Positions 56,324 to 64,000 of a stretch of DNA of 64,000 nt are shown one piece after another. Below the pieces are notes generated by a model. It did no database searches and had not been told where the DNA came from. It saw nothing but the letters and a program-made list of their open reading frames with translations. This DNA is from an uncultured Chlamydiae bacterium (GTDB lineage Bacteria > Chlamydiota > Chlamydiia > Chlamydiales > 2-12-FULL-49-11): NCBI GenBank assembly GCA_937996705.1, contig CALKUQ010000021.1, forward strand, positions 62,001 through 126,000, given 5' to 3'. A program made the position numbers and the translations under genes. Numbering within the stretch: the first letter of the stretch is position 1; every line of letters starts with the position of its first letter.

Positions 56324-57161
56324 TAAATTTAAAAAATTATTATTATTAATCCTTATAATGTTAAGTTCCGCTCAGGGGGCTATCTATGACTGTTTTCCTT
56401 TTTTTAATGAATTAGAATTGTTGGAAATCCGGCTTAATGAATTGTATGACCACGTAGATAAATTTGTTATTGTAGAAGCAACTACGACATTTAGAGGAGA
56501 CCGTAAGCCCTTATATTTTAAAAAAAACAAACATTTATTCGAAAAATTTAATGATAAAATTATCCATATAGTTGTTTCAGATCGCCCCTATCAAGATTGC
56601 TGGCAAGCAGATTTTTATCAGAGAGATCAAATTATAAGGGGTTTAATTGACTGTCAACCAGACGATATCATCATTATTTCTGATGCAGATGAGATTGTTC
56701 GGCCTAGTACCATTCAAAAGATTGTAGATGAGCTACAAAATAAAAAGGTGCCTGCTGTGAAATGTCCTCTAGAATACTATTTCTATTTTTTTAACACCTG
56801 GTACAACAGACCTGGCAACGAAAATAATACTGTAGCTACAACATATCGATACCTACGCACAACAAGTCCCAATCAAATAAGATGGGCGCAAAGGAGAAAC
56901 GATCTTGGATTTTCTATTATCCCAAATGCAGGTTGGCATTTTAGTTATATGGGTGGAATAGAAAGGGTTGCTTACAAAAAATCCTCTTTTGCCCACAGTG
57001 AATTTGACTATCCCGAATACAAGTCATGGAATTATATCATCAATGACTTGAGAATAAATGGTAAAATTGTCGTGATAGATGAGACTTTCCCGAAATCAAT
57101 CCTAGCAAATCTTGAACGTTACAAAGAAGCAGGATTCATCTATTTGGAAAACAGCTTTTAA
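56316..57161 (+). CDS. glycosyltransferase family 17 protein
   Basis: A 281-residue protein of the family of N-acetylglucosaminyltransferase III. Motifs: AIYDCFPFFNELELLEIRLN near residue 22, HVDKFVIVEATTTFRGDRKP near residue 46, the DxD motif in IIIISDADEIVRPS near residue 122 and a hydrophobic aromatic patch (YYFYFFNTWYNRPGN). An N-terminal hydrophobic segment (FKKLLLLILIMLSSAQGA) suggests a signal or anchor. A TTG twelve bases upstream is possible; I prefer the ATG at 56316 with GGAG before it. Last gene of the sugar-modification operon; the acceptor is unknown. Confidence 0.87.
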   Translation: MINKFKKLLLLILIMLSSAQGAIYDCFPFFNELELLEIRLNELYDHVDKFVIVEATTTFRGDRKPLYFKKNKHLFEKFNDKIIHIVVSDRPYQDCWQADFYQRDQIIRGLIDCQPDDIIIISDADEIVRPSTIQKIVDELQNKKVPAVKCPLEYYFYFFNTWYNRPGNENNTVATTYRYLRTTSPNQIRWAQRRNDLGFSIIPNAGWHFSYMGGIERVAYKKSSFAHSEFDYPEYKSWNYIINDLRINGKIVVIDETFPKSILANLERYKEAGFIYLENSF

Positions 57162-57214
57162 GAACAAAATACTTAGGCTAAAGCGACTGTCCATTCTATT
57201 GGATTACATCATTT

Positions 57215-58690
57215 TTAAGAACCGAGTCTTTTAGAAACAAGGTAGGACTTGCAGATCTTGATTTTAGATTCAATCGCTTCACTGTTATTCTCGAGATGGG
57301 TTAAGAGCATTTTTGTTCTTAAATTATTTTTAAAAAGAGATTTATGCTTTTTTAAAAACTTCCAGAAAAGGCCATCCCAAATATCTGACCACTCCCCTTT
57401 TTTGTAATCGCTCATCTTTATGATATAATTGGAACCGGAAATGTAGGGTTTTGTTGTCATAGAGCCGCCATTTGCATATTGACTCATCCCATAAATATTC
57501 GGAACCATCACCCAATCATAGGCGTCAACGAAAAAGGTCATAAACCACTGGTAGACTTCATTTGGATCAATTTCCAGAAGGAGCATAAAATTCCCAAGGA
57601 CCATCAATCTTTCAATATGATGGCAATACCCTGTGTTCCGTATTTTTTGAATTGTTTGATCGATTGGATCGATTCCAGTAGTCCCATCCCAAAATGATTT
57701 TGGCAGCTTATTTGTATGATTAAAAAAGTTTGAAGTTCTATCGCTATTTCCCCTAACAAAGTACATAGCCCTCATAAACTCTCTCCAACCAATAATTTGC
57801 CTAATAAAGCCCTCCGTAGAATTTAAAGGAATATTTGCTTTGGAAAACATTTCCACTGTTTTTTGGACCACTTCAGAGACCGATAAAATCCCAATATTGA
57901 TGAGGGGGGATAAGACACTATGAAAGAGAAACGACTCATTTTTCACAATTGCATCTTCATAGGGGCCAAACAAGTCTAATTTGTTCTGTAAAAAATCCGA
58001 TAATGCGATGCGCGCTTCCTTAAAATTGGTCGGATAGTAAAATTGCTTATCACAGCCTACACTTGATGGGAAATGTTTAGCGATGTACCCTTTTGCCTCT
58101 TTTATAAACCCGTTTTCTTTTGGGATGTAGAGGTTAGGCAAAGGCTGGTTCTTTGGAATCTTTTTCCGATTCTCTGTATCGAAGCTGAATTTATCTCCCA
58201 GCGGTTTCCCCCCCTCCATCAAGATATCCATCTTTTTTCTTTGGTACATATAAAAGGAGGCCATAGAAAAGTGGGTTTTTTTTGAAAATTGGAGTTCGAT
58301 TTCTTCCCGAGTGCAAAAAAAAGCTGGTGAATCGTACCGTTTAATTGAAAATCCCAACTGCTTCGAAGCGTGAAGAAGATCCTCTTCTAGCCACTGATCT
58401 TCGAAACTTGCTAGATGAATTTCTGTGACTTGTTCTTTTGCTAATTTCTTAAATACCTCTCCCCTGTGATTTAAAACGTGACTTTCCAGATAGATGACAT
58501 GGTGTCCTTTCTCTGTTAAGTAGAGCTCATACTGCTTCATGGAGGCTCGAAGAAGAATAAGTCTTTGTTTATGAAATGTCTGCACTTTAAAATAGAGAAA
58601 TTCTTCCGCTAAATAAATGATCCGATTTTTCTCTAGAGCAGGATGATTTTCAAAGAGTTGATCGGGAAAAATTAGGGTAGCTTTAGTCAT
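57215..58690 (-). CDS. cryptochrome/photolyase-related protein without Fe-S cysteines
   Basis: A 491-residue member of the deoxyribodipyrimidine photolyase-related (PhrB, FeS-BCP) family. The N-terminal Rossmann part starts ATLIFPDQLF; the FAD region has GFIRQIIGWREFMRAMYFV near residue 295 and HHIERLMVLGNFMLLLEIDP, then DWVMVPNIYGMSQYANGG. In PhrB four cysteines bind a 4Fe-4S cluster; here the segment after MSDY is KKGEWSDIWDGLFWKFL, with the CxxC part missing, and the first cysteine position is also replaced. It would repair UV lesions or sense light if FAD binds. Last gene of the DUF2177-fusion-SDR operon. Confidence 0.88.
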   Translation of the reverse strand: MTKATLIFPDQLFENHPALEKNRIIYLAEEFLYFKVQTFHKQRLILLRASMKQYELYLTEKGHHVIYLESHVLNHRGEVFKKLAKEQVTEIHLASFEDQWLEEDLLHASKQLGFSIKRYDSPAFFCTREEIELQFSKKTHFSMASFYMYQRKKMDILMEGGKPLGDKFSFDTENRKKIPKNQPLPNLYIPKENGFIKEAKGYIAKHFPSSVGCDKQFYYPTNFKEARIALSDFLQNKLDLFGPYEDAIVKNESFLFHSVLSPLINIGILSVSEVVQKTVEMFSKANIPLNSTEGFIRQIIGWREFMRAMYFVRGNSDRTSNFFNHTNKLPKSFWDGTTGIDPIDQTIQKIRNTGYCHHIERLMVLGNFMLLLEIDPNEVYQWFMTFFVDAYDWVMVPNIYGMSQYANGGSMTTKPYISGSNYIIKMSDYKKGEWSDIWDGLFWKFLKKHKSLFKNNLRTKMLLTHLENNSEAIESKIKICKSYLVSKRLGS

Positions 58691-58699
58691 ATTCAAAGA

Positions 58700-59443
58700 T
58701 TATAAGGGATTTGTTTTTAAATGAGCAAGCCCGCCATCCACTGAGAGAATTTCTCCAGAGATCCAAGAACTCTCTTCTGACAAAAGCCATGCAATAGAAA
58801 AAGCAATATCTTGAGGTGTGCCAATTCTTCCGAGTGGATGAAACTTAAGGGAGTGTTTAAGCGCCTCCGGATTTTGAGTGATTGACGAGGAGAGAGGGGT
58901 CTTAGTAAGTCCGGGAGCAATCCCGTTGATTCGAATCCCGCTTCCCGCATAAGATGCGGCTGCAGAGCGAATTAAACCCTCGATTCCACTCTTTGCAGCT
59001 GAGATTGCCTCGTGATGAGCAAGTCCAACTTTTGCAGCTCCTGATGAGATTAAAACAATCGACCCCTCTTTTTGAGCCTCCATCACTTTCAACGCCTGTT
59101 TTAAAATATAAAATGAGCTTCCTAGATTCACCCTCATCACCTCTTCCCAGACTTTGGCGCTTGTCGCTTGAATGGGTTTTATGCAAAAAGAGCCAATGCA
59201 ATTGACAACTCCGTCAATTTTTTGACCTTGAGCTGAAAGTTGGGAAAAAAACGATTCCACATCCTCCTCTTTTGCTCCATCAACAACGTAATATTTTTGA
59301 GAGAGTTTTAAAGAGAGCTCTTTTAAAACTTCCTCATTTCGAGAACATAATAGGACGCTACAACCTCGGTTAGTTAAAATATTGGCAAGCTCTGATCCAA
59401 TTCCTCCAGTCGCTCCAAAAATAACAATTGTTTTTCCTTTCAT
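58700..59443 (-). CDS. short-chain dehydrogenase/reductase, catalytic Tyr absent
   Basis: A 247-residue Rossmann protein. The cofactor loop GATGGIGSE (residues 10-18), DGVVNCIGS near 77 and the Ser motif VLISSGAAK (Ser133/134) are normal, and the C-terminus ends ISGEILSVDGGLAHLKTNPL. In the YxxxK motif, however, the Tyr position is Ile147 (AHHEAISAAK), with two histidines just before it and Lys151 kept. This variant is seen in a subgroup of SDRs that I recall from photolyase-linked clusters. The reaction is unknown. It lies 18 bases after the fusion gene and nine before the photolyase-like gene. Confidence 0.88.
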   Translation of the reverse strand: MKGKTIVIFGATGGIGSELANILTNRGCSVLLCSRNEEVLKELSLKLSQKYYVVDGAKEEDVESFFSQLSAQGQKIDGVVNCIGSFCIKPIQATSAKVWEEVMRVNLGSSFYILKQALKVMEAQKEGSIVLISSGAAKVGLAHHEAISAAKSGIEGLIRSAAASYAGSGIRINGIAPGLTKTPLSSSITQNPEALKHSLKFHPLGRIGTPQDIAFSIAWLLSEESSWISGEILSVDGGLAHLKTNPL

Positions 59444-59461
59444 CTGTAATAGACCCCACGT

Positions 59462-61060
59462 TTAAAATATGAATCGGATTTTTGCCCAGACCCAATATGC
59501 CATACGAAATAATGGAGAAAAAAGGGGGGCTTGTAAAAAAATTGCAAGGAGGGGAAGATCTGTTCTTGCATAAACTTCAGAGAGGGTGTCGATCCCTTTA
59601 AGAATTTTTCCCCTATGGGTTAAACCGTGTATCGATTTCATCGCCTCCTCAAAAGTAAAGGCCGTTGTGATTTTCTCCAATTCTCTCTGCGATGTGAGAC
59701 TTGCATACTCTAGTCTCCCTGTTTGATTCCGCTTTTTTAAACTCCTCATCTCTTTTGCACACACAGGACAGGCACTATCAAAAAATACTGTAACAGATTC
59801 TTTCAACCTTTCACGATTTGTATAAAACTCCTCTATAACGACCATTTTTCTATTAAATTGTAAAAGAAGAGATAAAAGGATCCCCCATGAAAAAAAAATT
59901 GTTACATAAGAACCTAATGAGGGGACAATAACTCCCCCCAGTTTTTCTCCTGCTAAATAGGATAGACAAGCCCCCAATCCGCCAAATAAGAAGGAAATGA
60001 AGAGATTTTTATTGAGAAAGAGCATTGAGGAATTGAGGGTAAGTGAAAAAACAGGATAAAGAGTTAGAAGCCATAAAGGGGGGAAATAGACTTGATTGAG
60101 ATATATAACCGTTTTAGTCTGAATAAAAATCGATTCTTGAATAAGGCCTAAAAAAAGGGCAATTCCAGAAAGAGGGATAGCGATAAGAAAACTTCTTCTG
60201 TCATATTTGGAAAAAAGAAAAAGTTGAGAGAGGTAAAAAAGCCCTGCTCCTAGAAGAGGAATTACGGTAGAGTTTTTCGCTCCAAAACTCACAATTACAT
60301 ACCAAGCAATTGTATATACAGTTCCATTGATTAAAGATAGCGGCGCAAGTGAAGGGGTTTTTTCCGAGTATTTTTTGAAATCTGGGTGGTTTTTCATTCT
60401 ATCTTCTAGTGGCTTTACTCCGGAGACAAAAATAATTAGAAACGTAATCAAGATCGGACTGATGATAAAGAAGAATCCCCCAGGGAGAGCTGCGCAAATC
60501 AACCAAATCCCCCACCATTGAACAATCTCTCCTAGATAATTGGGATGCCTTACATAGCCCCAAAGACCTTTCATAAGAAGTTGTTTGCCGTTTGCCCCAT
60601 TTTTTTTAAACTGAGCTAGTTGATAATCGCTTACCCCTTCTATCAAAAATCCGATCGTCCAAATAACAATAGGAATGAACGAAATTTCTGTTGCGGGGTG
60701 CGTTTGAATCCAAAGAATCGGAAGGGCTACGATATACAGAATCACTCCCTGCAAAAGGAAGACCTGAAAAAATATTTGAGTGGGAGTCTTCCATTGTTCG
60801 TAGCGAAAGTCTTCCCTACGTCCTCTATTTCTCCTATAAATATGAACACTCAAGCGAATCGCCCAAGCTGAGACTAACAAACTTACAATCATGCTATTAC
60901 AAGAAACTTCATTGAGGAGAAATGAGGTCCATGTAACAATAAGAAATCCAATTCCCCAAAATGTGTCTGCTAGATCTTTTCGCTTTTTTGCAAGCGAGAA
61001 TCCAAACGCAAGAAGAGTGAATACAAAAAGAGAACCAAGGGGGGCTAAAAAATTTTCCAA
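59462..61060 (-). CDS. fusion of DUF1295, DUF2878-like and DUF393 domains
   Basis: A 532-residue membrane protein with three parts. Residues 1-245 are DUF1295 (steroid 5-alpha-reductase/isoprenylcysteine methyltransferase-like), with GLWGYVRHPNYLGEIVQWWG (residues 165-184). Residues 250-400 are hydrophobic and end in PPLWLLTLYPVFSLTLNSS and LSYLAGEKLGGV, the pattern of DUF2878. Residues 420-532 are a DUF393 (DCC1-type) thiol-disulfide domain with TVFFDSACPVCAKEM (Cys431, Cys434). In most bacteria these are separate genes beside photolyase and SDR genes. The TTG start overlaps the DUF2177 gene by 16 bases. Confidence 0.78.
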   Translation of the reverse strand: MENFLAPLGSLFVFTLLAFGFSLAKKRKDLADTFWGIGFLIVTWTSFLLNEVSCNSMIVSLLVSAWAIRLSVHIYRRNRGRREDFRYEQWKTPTQIFFQVFLLQGVILYIVALPILWIQTHPATEISFIPIVIWTIGFLIEGVSDYQLAQFKKNGANGKQLLMKGLWGYVRHPNYLGEIVQWWGIWLICAALPGGFFFIISPILITFLIIFVSGVKPLEDRMKNHPDFKKYSEKTPSLAPLSLINGTVYTIAWYVIVSFGAKNSTVIPLLGAGLFYLSQLFLFSKYDRRSFLIAIPLSGIALFLGLIQESIFIQTKTVIYLNQVYFPPLWLLTLYPVFSLTLNSSMLFLNKNLFISFLFGGLGACLSYLAGEKLGGVIVPSLGSYVTIFFSWGILLSLLLQFNRKMVVIEEFYTNRERLKESVTVFFDSACPVCAKEMRSLKKRNQTGRLEYASLTSQRELEKITTAFTFEEAMKSIHGLTHRGKILKGIDTLSEVYARTDLPLLAIFLQAPLFSPLFRMAYWVWAKIRFIF

Positions 61061-61449
61061 TAAGATCCAACCTTCAAGCTAATTCCTGCAGTTGCAGCAG
61101 AGATGAAAGTTCCCCACAAAAGATCATAAATCACAATTTTCAAAGGCCAACCTCGAAGGGTTGCAAAGTTTGTTAAGTCATAGGTAGCATATGCAACAAA
61201 GCCAAATAGAGCTCCGCATAATAGGGCGTTTTTTATAGAAGCAGTTTCCACAGAGGGCAAAATTGCAAAAAAAACAAGGCCTCCAATGTATATTAGATAA
61301 AAAAGAAGAGCTGGAACTAACTTAAATTGGGGTGCCATCAAATGCCCAATCTCTCTTTGATAAAGAGTTTTGGCAATCACACCAAGCCAAAGCATATCGA
61401 TCAAAAAGAAAATCAGAACCGCTATTAGATAAAATTTCACGAAGGTCAT
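61045..61449 (-). CDS. DUF2177 family membrane protein
   Basis: A 134-residue protein with four hydrophobic helices. It starts MTFVKFYLIAVLIFFLIDML followed by WLGVIAKTLYQREIGHLMAP, the family hallmark, and contains GALFGFVAYATYDLTNFATL and VIYDLLWGTFISA. Function unknown; genes of this family occur in light-, singlet-oxygen- or SigE-ChrR-type regulated clusters with DUF1295, SDR and photolyase genes. It is the first gene of the four-gene operon. Confidence 0.9.
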   Translation of the reverse strand: MTFVKFYLIAVLIFFLIDMLWLGVIAKTLYQREIGHLMAPQFKLVPALLFYLIYIGGLVFFAILPSVETASIKNALLCGALFGFVAYATYDLTNFATLRGWPLKIVIYDLLWGTFISAATAGISLKVGSYWKIF

Positions 61450-61621
61450 TTTCGCATCGTATCAAATTATTTTTCTTTATTCAAATCAAATCCTTTGAAT
61501 GTGGGGACTCACAAGATTTAAGATTACAAAAAATCAATTTTAACTTACGATAATACGCCTAATATAACGACACAATCCGATTATTCTGGTTGTTTATACA
61601 TAATCAATTAAAGGAGCAATT

Positions 61622-63367
61622 ATGGATGGAATAATAGGAACCTCAAAACCTAGATTATCAACTGAAGAACTTGAAGCTTTGACAGCAAGTGTTAGAGCCG
61701 ATTTTAGAGAATTTGGCGTAGTGTTACCTTCGCACACAGAAACCTCTTCTTTGCAACTGGTTCCTCAAAGAGCTCCTCTGGGCGAAAGATCTCTCAAACA
61801 CCTTATTAAAAACCTATCTTCTTTTTTAAAACACTCTCAGGATATAGTTGCCGTTTGTGCTGAGGGTGTAACCTATGAATTTAGCTCCTACGAGTCTTCA
61901 GGGAATTCCTATTTTCTCCTCTATTTAAAGGATAAAGTCCACGATGTTTTGTCTCTTAAATACAACGCTGTAGATGAATTGCTTGAAATAGAATACGCAA
62001 CACCCGAAAAACATGAATATACTAGCCTTAAAAAAGAAGAGCTTTTTCAGAAAGATAATCCCTGGAACAAAAGGCTTTTAGCGCTAGAATCTAAATTCTC
62101 AATCAATTCTTCCGTGACAAGAGTCGTCCGTCCTATGAACGAAAGTCGTATCCCCGATTTTAGAAGCTTATCCTCTGCGTCTGACGCAGGCTCAGGTTTA
62201 TCTCCCATTAGAAGTATTAGAGGAGGTGGCGCTGGAGCATCTGCGGCTGTTATATCTAGACCTCTTACAGTGATTGAAGAATTTTTAACCAGCTTTGATG
62301 GCGAAAAAGTTATTTCCTTTTTAATTCAGCCAACTATAACAATTCAATCATACGCAGTAGAACTGTATAGAGCTGGAATCTTACAAGGACTCGATCCTTC
62401 GACTTTTAGTGAGATCCAACTAATCTCCAAAGAGACTCTTGAAGAAATGATTGTTTTAAATTCAAAAGGGAACGTTATCAGAGCAAATCAGGAATATCGA
62501 GGAGTTACTTACTCTGCATTTAAGCAGACAGGAATGAATTTAACTTTTTCACTAAAAGAGAGTTGTTCTTTAACTATTCACATTGATGGTTTGCAGCCTA
62601 AATCAAATCTATTACAATTAAAAATAGAGAGTGAATTAACTTTTGAATCCGCAGCAAAAGTTATTTCTAGGGAAGTTAGAAATCAGAAAATAATTAACGA
62701 TCACTCCAATTTTATCCTTATTTTAAATGGGAAAAAAGTGGCTATAGTCGATTGTCTTGGAGAATTTGTTTGGATTAAACCCGACTTAAGCAAAGATCTC
62801 ACCTTAAAAACTCTTTTCAAAACAAATCCCCCTGTATTCCATCTTGTTAAGGAATTAATCTTTGAAAAAAAGATGCTATCCCTATTTCTAGGGGATTTTT
62901 CCTCATTTGAAGACTCTGAATATAAAATCACAAGCTCTCTAGAGGGTCCCAAAAAGATCATTACTCTAGAATCGAAACACGATCCCTCAACCCACTTTGA
63001 GCTCATTTTTTCAATGGGGAATTTTGTAACGATGAAACATGTTAAATCAAAAGTCTATTATGAACTTCATCAAATGAACGATCCTAAAAGCCCTTTAAAC
63101 AAAACACTTACTGCTGTTGCCAAAAAATTGCGCCATCATAATCACGAATTAGGATTGTTAAAGCAGTATATAGATCATATGAATAAAACGACCTCTGTAG
63201 GCAAGCACGTAGTTGATAAAAAAGGCCAATCTTACTCTATCCTAGAATTGACAGACAAAAAAATTGTCTTCCAACTTTCAACCCCTCCCCTCACATCCTA
63301 TACTATGTCTATCGATAACCCAATGTCGATTGAAGAAAAAACATTGTTTGTGAATCTATTTTATTAA
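61622..63367 (+). CDS. large hypothetical protein
   Basis: A 581-residue protein without signal peptide or membrane helix. The N-terminus (MDGIIGTSKPRLSTEELEAL) is polar; residues about 185-215 are Ser/Gly-rich (IRSIRGGGAGASAAVISRPL) and separate two similar-looking alpha/beta halves. The first half (about 45-160) contains LLYLKDKVHDVLSLKYNAVD and the second half repeats of the type LTIHIDGLQPKSNLLQLKIE. No enzyme motif or family recognised. AAGGAG precedes the ATG. Probably a lineage-specific protein, possibly secreted by type III. Confidence 0.65.
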   Translation: MDGIIGTSKPRLSTEELEALTASVRADFREFGVVLPSHTETSSLQLVPQRAPLGERSLKHLIKNLSSFLKHSQDIVAVCAEGVTYEFSSYESSGNSYFLLYLKDKVHDVLSLKYNAVDELLEIEYATPEKHEYTSLKKEELFQKDNPWNKRLLALESKFSINSSVTRVVRPMNESRIPDFRSLSSASDAGSGLSPIRSIRGGGAGASAAVISRPLTVIEEFLTSFDGEKVISFLIQPTITIQSYAVELYRAGILQGLDPSTFSEIQLISKETLEEMIVLNSKGNVIRANQEYRGVTYSAFKQTGMNLTFSLKESCSLTIHIDGLQPKSNLLQLKIESELTFESAAKVISREVRNQKIINDHSNFILILNGKKVAIVDCLGEFVWIKPDLSKDLTLKTLFKTNPPVFHLVKELIFEKKMLSLFLGDFSSFEDSEYKITSSLEGPKKIITLESKHDPSTHFELIFSMGNFVTMKHVKSKVYYELHQMNDPKSPLNKTLTAVAKKLRHHNHELGLLKQYIDHMNKTTSVGKHVVDKKGQSYSILELTDKKIVFQLSTPPLTSYTMSIDNPMSIEEKTLFVNLFY

Positions 63368-63372
63368 ATTTC

Positions 63373-63444
63373 TTTCGAAACTCGCTTTGCTTAAAAAATT
63401 AGGGAGTTTTGAGCTGGTTTTTTAAAGTGAACGGAGTTTCGAAA
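63373..63444 (+). repeat. imperfect hairpin after the hypothetical gene
   Basis: TTTCGAAACTC (63373-63383) and GAGTTTCGAAA (63434-63444) pair perfectly, and TTAAAAAA/TTTTTTAA further inside extends the stem with mismatches. It begins six bases after the stop. It may work as a terminator in either direction. Its outer motif GAGTTTCGAAA recurs at 9053 and resembles the ends of the dispersed repeats at 52.3 and 54.7 kb. Confidence 0.55.
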
Positions 63445-63520
63445 AGATCTCTATTTATAAAGAAAATGATTGAAGAATCGACTTGATAAAAAACACCCTT
63501 GATATTGCATAATGCTATGC

Positions 63521-63931
63521 ATGAATTTTTCTACCACCCGCGAACACAGTTCGCTAGAGGATGCAGAGCCCACAGAGAAAGAAAATAAGATTAGAGAAAA
63601 CATCATTGGAGCAGCCATAGATGTACATCGAATTCTTGGGCCTGGACTTTTGGAATCTGCATATGAATCTTGTTTAATTTAGGAGTTACGGCTTCGAAAA
63701 CTAAAAGTAGAAAGCCAAAAAGCGATACCGGTATTTTATAAAGATGTAATGCTTGATTGTGGTTACCCAGCTGATTTGGTCATTGAAGATCAATTGATTG
63801 TTGCAATCAAATCTGTAGCAGGGATTTCCCCAATTCACGAAGCACATATACCTCTTCCAAATGAATCTTACATATCTTTCATTACCAGCATCTTCATCTT
63901 TAAATTTGCCTCGGGCTTACCTAGTTTTTAA
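63521..63931 (+). pseudogene. broken GxxExxY family protein (PD-(D/E)XK-like)
   Basis: The frame starts with an ATG at 63521 (an in-frame ATG also lies at 63512) and reads [20 protein letters not shown], then YESCLI, where a TAG stop interrupts the family signature. It continues in the same frame as ELRLRKLKVESQKAIPVFYK, PADLVIEDQLIVAIKSVAG and ISPIHEA. The catalytic Glu of the normal VEIK is changed to Ala (VAIK), and the C-terminal part after HEA does not follow the family. It is a decayed gene. The dispersed repeat copy 2 overlaps its end. Confidence 0.85.
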
Positions 63932-63978
63932 ATAGAGTGCGCCCTCGGCACCAACTAGCGTCTAATTTAAATAGGAAG
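63919..63978 (+). repeat. dispersed repeat, copy 2 (matches 42687-42745)
   Basis: Starts ACCTAGTTTTTAAATAGAGT and runs through GCCCTCGGCACCAACTAGCG to ATAGGAAG at the window end. It is the inverted match of the segment at 42687-42745 and overlaps the last codons of the broken GxxExxY frame, which suggests the element was inserted there. Confidence 0.8.
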
Positions 63979-64000
63979 CGCATGTAAAGAAATCTGGGTA

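Overview
The window is a chromosomal stretch of a member of the Chlamydiota, most likely an environmental (non-Chlamydiaceae) lineage. The main reason is gene order. A kinase-D-like protein is followed by valS. A seven-gene V-type ATPase operon (atpE, a DUF2764 gene, atpA, atpB, atpD, atpI, atpK), transaldolase, rpoC, rpoB, rplL, rplJ, rplA, rplK, nusG, secE, tRNA-Trp, tuf, tRNA-Thr and infA then run in an order I recall from Chlamydia. Genes unusual for Chlamydiaceae (TspO, a photolyase-like protein, DUF1295/DUF2177 proteins, a glycosyltransferase cluster) point to an amoeba- or arthropod-associated relative. The genus cannot be fixed from the sequence alone.

Layout. 1-4.6 kb: 3' part of a pknD-like gene overlapping valS. 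4.7-12.6 kb: a mixed block with a tiny cysteine-rich protein, a sodium:alanine symporter, a glycosyltransferase, DAHP synthase, TspO, a Nudix hydrolase, a lipoprotein, a membrane-anchored EEP-fold phosphodiesterase and fumarase (the last two overlap tail-to-tail). 12.6-20.1 kb: V-type ATPase operon on the minus strand. 20.2-34.9 kb: transaldolase and the transcription/translation core, all minus strand. 34.9-39.2 kb: SufE, an Inc-like two-helix membrane protein, an ABC-F ATPase, a MazG-like protein and an exported protein. 39.3-46.7 kb: a giant repeat protein (probable host-interaction protein), an M24 aminopeptidase, a HEAT-repeat exported protein and a MYG1 family protein. 46.9-53.9 kb: accessory small proteins, a LOG-domain protein, an outer-membrane protein, a putative papain-fold cysteine protease, tRNA-Met and decayed porin remnants. 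54.9-57.2 kb: a three-gene sugar-modification operon. 57.2-61.5 kb: a four-gene operon (DUF2177, a DUF1295-DUF2878-DUF393 fusion, an SDR, a cryptochrome/photolyase-related protein) resembling the light/singlet-oxygen-stress clusters of free-living bacteria. 61.6-64 kb: a large unknown protein and a broken GxxExxY gene.

Intergenic DNA from 42.6 kb on carries several families of palindromic or dispersed repeats. These sit beside pseudogenes and contrast with the tight housekeeping operons. The most interesting parts are the photo-stress-like operon with its triple fusion, an iron-sulfur-free photolyase homologue and a tyrosine-less SDR; the cysteine-protease-like protein; the 34-residue repeat protein; the 54-residue eight-cysteine protein; and the palindromic repeat families. 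All functions are inferred from motifs recalled by eye; no database search was run.
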